From NCBI GenBank assembly GCA_021464525.1, contig JADRCO010000330.1:1-37664 (forward strand): a stretch of 37,664 bases of DNA. Direction: 5' to 3'. The DNA is from Rhizophagus sp. LPA8_4_AMF. Lineage: Eukaryota; Glomeromycota; Glomeromycetes; Glomerales; Glomeraceae. The translations under genes were made by a program, and so were the position numbers. Each line of letters begins with the position of its first letter. Position 1 is the first letter of the stretch. The notes beneath the pieces are model-generated. The model saw only the letters and a list, made by a program, of their open reading frames with translations. It did not search any database and had not been told where the DNA came from. Below, piece after piece: positions 33,482 to 37,664 of the stretch.

Positions 33482-33742
33482 GGGACAGCTTTGGCCGGCA
33501 TTACGGCATTAAGAAACTATGCATGTGACAAATAAGGATATTTTCACTAACCGAAAAAATTCTACTATGATCACGTGATTCCTCTCCTGACAATTTATTA
33601 AATTAGACATTGTACCACCATGAGCACATGTTTATTACATGATCACCGTTTTACATTTTTCATTTCGGCGATGCATTACTTTTGACCGTCAATAACCAGA
33701 CGTACATAAACTGTATTTAAAACATTTATTTCTATTTAATAG

Positions 33743-36354
33743 AGACGTTTGGAAAAACGAGAAAAGATGGAGGATTATCTTACTGTCAAGGTTGTTATAA
33801 CTTATGAGGTTTTTTTTTAGAAAAGATACCTTTTTATTAATTTAAATTTAACTTTATAGATTGTGACTGCTGAAAAATTCAAAGTTCACCAAGGATTTGA
33901 CCTTGCCAACTTTGATGATCGTCGATATCCACTTTCTGAAATATATGTGTATAAAATTCTAAAAAGTTACACCTATAGGTCTTTTAAAGAAATTATTTCT
34001 CGAAATTTCAATATTCCTCCAGAACAAGTACGGTTCTGGGTTCTTACAAATCGTCAAAATAAAACTGTTCGATCTAATGCTCCAATACCAGAATCTCATA
34101 TCAATTCTAGTAATAGAGTTTTTATATTTAAAATTTATTACAACTTAAATTTGTTTTAATTTTAAACTTTTCATTTTAATGCATAAATAGGCATGGAAGA
34201 AATTCATGCAGAGATGACTTCTCGGCAGAATGAAATGAAATTGTATATGGAAGTACCAGACAAACCACTTAATGGCATGGTACATAGCAATTGTTTATAT
34301 TAGTTCTTCAGAAATTCTACCTTTAAATTTAGTAATACTTATGTTGCAACTACTTCTGTAGACATGGTTTCCTGCATGTCCGCATGCAAATCACATAATG
34401 GTTTTCCTCAAATATTTTGATCCTTACAAACAGGCTTTCGAGTAAGATTTTATTTTTATGCTAAATTTGGCATATACATTATAATCAATAGTAAAAATTA
34501 TTAATATGTCTGTCATATAGGGGTCTGGGTCATTTATATGTACAAAGTTCCGGTAAGGTAGGCGACATTACTCGTATCCTATGTGAGGAAAAGAAATTTT
34601 CACCAGATACTCCTTTGAAAATATATGAGGTATGCATGTCTACAAGTTTTATATGTGTTTTATAAATTTTCTTTTTTTAACATTTTTTTCATTATAGGAA
34701 ATCAAACCAAACATGATTGAAGAAATGAAACTCAAATCCACTTTTCAACAATCAGAGATACAAGATGGCGATATAATTTGTTTTCAAAAGGCTTTAACAG
34801 AAAAAGAGTATGCATTAGCATTATATGTACACTTTTTGTAATGTATAATATATTGAAAAAATAAATATTTTATAATTTTTAGGATCCAAGAGCATACAAC
34901 AGCTGGTCGTTATTGTGATATCCCTCATTTCTATGAATCATTAACTTTACGTATTGTTGTTTCGTTCAAGCCAAAATTGAAAGATCGGGATCCAAAACCT
35001 GAATTTGACCTAGTTTTAAATAAAAAATGGACATATGATCAGGTATTTTAATTAATTCTCTGTTATAATTTTGATATGATTTATCATTATTATTTTTTCG
35101 TATCCTGATTTCATTTAATATTTGTTAATGTAGATTGCTGCAGCAGTTGCCACTCATTTGAACACGGATCCTCTTAAATTACGATTTACCACAGCACATT
35201 CGACATCTGGTACACCAAAAAGTGTCATCAAACGAACCACCACTCAGACCCTTTCAGAGATGCTTCAAACTGCATATTTGTCACCACCGGCTCATGTCTT
35301 ATTCTACGAGATGCTGGAAATAAGTATTGTAGAATTAGAAACGAAAAAGTTCATTGAAATTTATACAGAAGTATATTATTTGGATTATTTGGATATATTT
35401 TATTTTAACTTTATAAATTTCGTATAAAAAATAACTATCTAAAAATTTCCAGGAAGCCATTGTAGGGTCAATCCCCAGATGACTGTGCCACCAGGATTGC
35501 TTACAACTGCTAAACCAATTAAATTTATTAATAATTTCCGAGTTCAAAAACATAAATGAACAAATAAATAACAATGGCTATATTTATATAAGCAAATAAA
35601 ATAAAATAAAGAAAAATAATTCTAAGTCCAAAAATCGAAAATGTCTATCCTAAGTAAAATCCCCCACTTCACATATTTTAAAGTTCACCTCCTAATAAAC
35701 ATTATTGTCAGAACCATATTTCTATAACACATTTTCCTTTTCACACATCAATAACTTTGAACGTTATAAAATTACCATTTTTGATCTTACAAGAATATGA
35801 CATCATTGTAACTCATATAATATAACACCTAAAATCACTCACAAGAATAGTTTTATGTCATTATGGACGTAAATATATTATAAAATTACACTTTAAAATT
35901 TATATACTTAAAATAATTAGCTTCCTAAATACTGCTGCGCACTATGTAAGGATGGTCTTTACACCATTGAACTTGGTTTTCCAAAGGAAGCAATTATTAA
36001 TGACATCATAGAAGAAATCTCAAAACATGAAAAAGTGACATTATCATCCCCAAATTCTAGAATCAGACTATTTGATGTTCATCATAATAAGATTCAAAAA
36101 GAATATACAGGAACTGAACCAATAGAGAGGACACAAGAACATGCGACATTATACGCAGAGGTGGATATTTTATGATATGAATTGATTATATCTTTCGTTA
36201 AAATATTTACCCACAAATATACATATATTAATTATAGGAAATACCTCAAGATGAAATTCATGCTGATCAAAATGATTCAAACTATTCAAGTATACCATTT
36301 AACAAAGGATTGATACGCGTACATGGAATTCTGTTCATATTTGCTATTAAACAG
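33743..36354 (+). CDS. USP7 C-terminal half (ubiquitin-like domains), no catalytic domain
   Basis: Ten exons are read as 33743-33790, 33860-34109, 34191-34279, 34362-34441, 34521-34629, 34698-34807, 34883-35042, 35134-35370, 35951-36160 and 36238-36354, all with GT-AG joints in matching phase. They encode LEKREKMEDYLTVK, IVTAEKFKVHQGFDLANFDD, IPPEQVRFWVL, FLKYFDP, GLGHLYVQ, HTTAGRYCDIPHFYE, THLNTDPLKLRFTTAHSTSG and IIEEISKHEKVTLSSP. This is the USP7 tail of ubiquitin-like domains that binds partners and activates the enzyme. No stop interrupts it. The MATH and catalytic domains are absent upstream and the last about 100 residues of the family are absent downstream. An ATG at 33768 could start a tail-only product, but a truncated duplicate is as likely. 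Intron 35371-35950 is unusually long and may contain an insertion. Confidence 0.8.
35452..35559 (+). pseudogene. Unrecognised exon-like frame inside a USP7 intron
   Basis: After a plausible acceptor (tttccag) a frame reads SHCRVNPQMTVPPGLLTTAK then PIKFINNFRVQKHK and a stop. The composition is protein-like. Its phase does not match the preceding USP7 exon, so it is probably a captured fragment of another gene. No family is named. Confidence 0.3.
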
Positions 36355-37279
36355 GTATCATTTTTATTAATTTCCTTAATCTATTTTCCCAACTGATATT
36401 AAAAAATTCTTAGTTACCTGCTTTATAATGATTTGTAATTATCATAATTAACTGATTACGTTCAGTGTTCAGTTGTTTCAGCGTTTTTCGTAAAGTTCGA
36501 AATTCTATAACATTGAAATTTTGAATTATTACTAAAAATAGAAATCCGATATATCATGGCATGCTTTTAAATATGTGTTTCAATTATTTGTTAACTTTGT
36601 CTTGATAAAATTCTAACAAAATCATTCTACCGATACTATATTTTTCTTTCTAGACTTTTATAATCTTCTGAATTTAAAATAAGACCATAACAGATAAACG
36701 AAAGAACTGAAACCAGTCACCGATATACAATAGTTTGTTAAAATAATTTCCATAAGTTTATATATTTCTAAAATGATTTTTTTTATATTTATAAGCAATT
36801 TTATGAAATTTCAGAATTTCAAGGTTTTGTTATTATTCAAATATTTTTAAACTTCTGATTTCTTAAATTAAAAACACATTCGTAATGAATAAACAAACAA
36901 AACAAATCCTAATAATACTTATTTGAGACTAGGTATCATGTCGATCATTTCAAGCTAATATATACCATAAAAGGCGTCATTTGCTGAAAATTTTTTTTGT
37001 TCATTTTGTTCATGAAAATTTTTATTAGCATTGTACGAATAGTATTTAAAGAAAACTATTTAGATATTGTTTTACGTTTGTATTTATAATTAAATTTCGA
37101 ATAATATATGGTATGTTAAAATATAGTGAAACCTATTAATAGGAAAATGCTTGAATATTTTATTTTATTTTATTTTGAGAATTTTTGACGAAAATAATAA
37201 ATACTATATAACGAAAAGATCATTAACAAATAGGTACAGCCATTTTACTGATTTACTATCATAGGGCGACATTAATAAT
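36355..37279. other. Intergenic and promoter region before the second USP7 gene
   Basis: No gene is supported. The expected remaining USP7 exons after 36354 are not found. From about 37210 to 37279 the sequence (acaaataggtacagccat, tactatcatag, attaataatatgg) parallels 29800-29844 before the pseudogene, which marks it as the shared upstream region. Confidence 0.6.
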
Positions 37280-37664
37280 ATGGATGTTTATGACCAAACA
37301 ACTACCGAGGATAGGCCTATGTCAGACGTGGAGGATACAACACCATTGCCTGTCACAGATTGTATGTTAATTATTCAATTATTGCATTTGATTTATTATT
37401 TAACTGGCATATTTGTTGAAGATTGGATTCAGTTTGAACCTTTTTATAGTAGTCAAATAATTTTTTTTTAACCATATAATGTGTGATATTCATAAAAATT
37501 TTTCAACATTCCTTGAGTATATGATTTAATTTGGTGTATTATTACTAATGTTAACCAAAATTTTATTTATATGACAGATGAAGCTATGGCAAATAAAATT
37601 ATGCCCGATCTAGGTCAAGAGATCGAAGACTTTAAATATAACACATGGCATGTAACAAATTGGC
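37280..37664 (+). CDS. USP7 deubiquitinase, first two exons (runs off the window)
   Basis: Exon 1 (37280-37361) encodes MDVYDQTTTEDRPMSDVEDT then TPLPVTD, acidic as in USP7 N-termini. The donor gtatgt at 37362 and the acceptor atgacag at 37571-37577 join in phase 1. Exon 2 gives YEAMANKIMPDLGQEIEDFK then YNTWHVTNW, the start of the MATH (TRAF-like) substrate-binding domain. Both exons are open. This is the best candidate for the functional gene from which the neighbouring pieces were copied, but the catalytic domain lies beyond the window. USP7 is normally nuclear and removes ubiquitin from transcription and DNA-maintenance factors. Confidence 0.85.

Noticed and set aside
35335-35574. Minus-strand frame of 79 residues
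   Set aside because: It is antisense to a USP7 exon and the following intron.
29842-36354. One split USP7 gene rather than two copies
   Set aside because: The N-terminal half is heavily decayed while the C-terminal half is open, so different ages are more likely, though a single split gene is not excluded.

Overview
The window looks like nuclear DNA of an arbuscular mycorrhizal fungus (Glomeromycotina, Rhizophagus-like). The basis is very AT-rich sequence, short GT-AG introns of about 60-110 bases, a large sacsin-like gene, a tyrosine-kinase-like protein kinase of the type hugely expanded in these fungi, RNase H-bearing LINE fragments, and many small DNA-transposon relics. The species name is an inference; no search was run.

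Layout. (1) 262-6971, plus strand: an 11-exon sacsin-like gene with two Hsp90-type ATPase modules and a C-terminal BTB domain. It has one GC-AG intron and one apparent single-base frameshift. (2) 6972-8740: weak intergenic DNA with a possible tiny secreted peptide and coiled-coil coding relics. (3) 8741-11812: mobile-element cluster. It holds a 5'-truncated LINE with its target duplication still readable and a smaller insertion nested in it, a hAT-like non-autonomous element, a PIF1/Helitron-type helicase scrap and a further LINE tail. (4) 12009-19505: a purine-rich, apparently intronless block of broken coding relics (coiled coils, an F-box-like protein, a Nudix hydrolase), interrupted by miniature elements. 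Its style differs from the host genes; a giant-virus-type fossil is one explanation, unproven. (5) 19506-25500: mostly AT-rich desert with LINE reverse transcriptase, Helitron and USP7 exon scraps. (6) 25501-27839, minus strand: a five-exon protein kinase with a repetitive N-terminus and a frameshift at its ATP-lysine motif. (7) 27840-29110: T-rich DNA with two retroposed insertions. (8) 29770-37664: a USP7 (HAUSP deubiquitinase) neighbourhood. It contains a decayed N-terminal pseudogene, a cleanly spliced C-terminal copy lacking the catalytic domain, and the first two exons of another USP7 gene running off the end. A LINE tail and a pogo-like element lie between the copies.

Two themes stand out. 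One is ubiquitin and protein quality control: BTB fused to sacsin, and several USP7 copies. The other is unusually legible retroposition, with at least four insertions keeping direct target duplications, including one that consists of little more than the tail.
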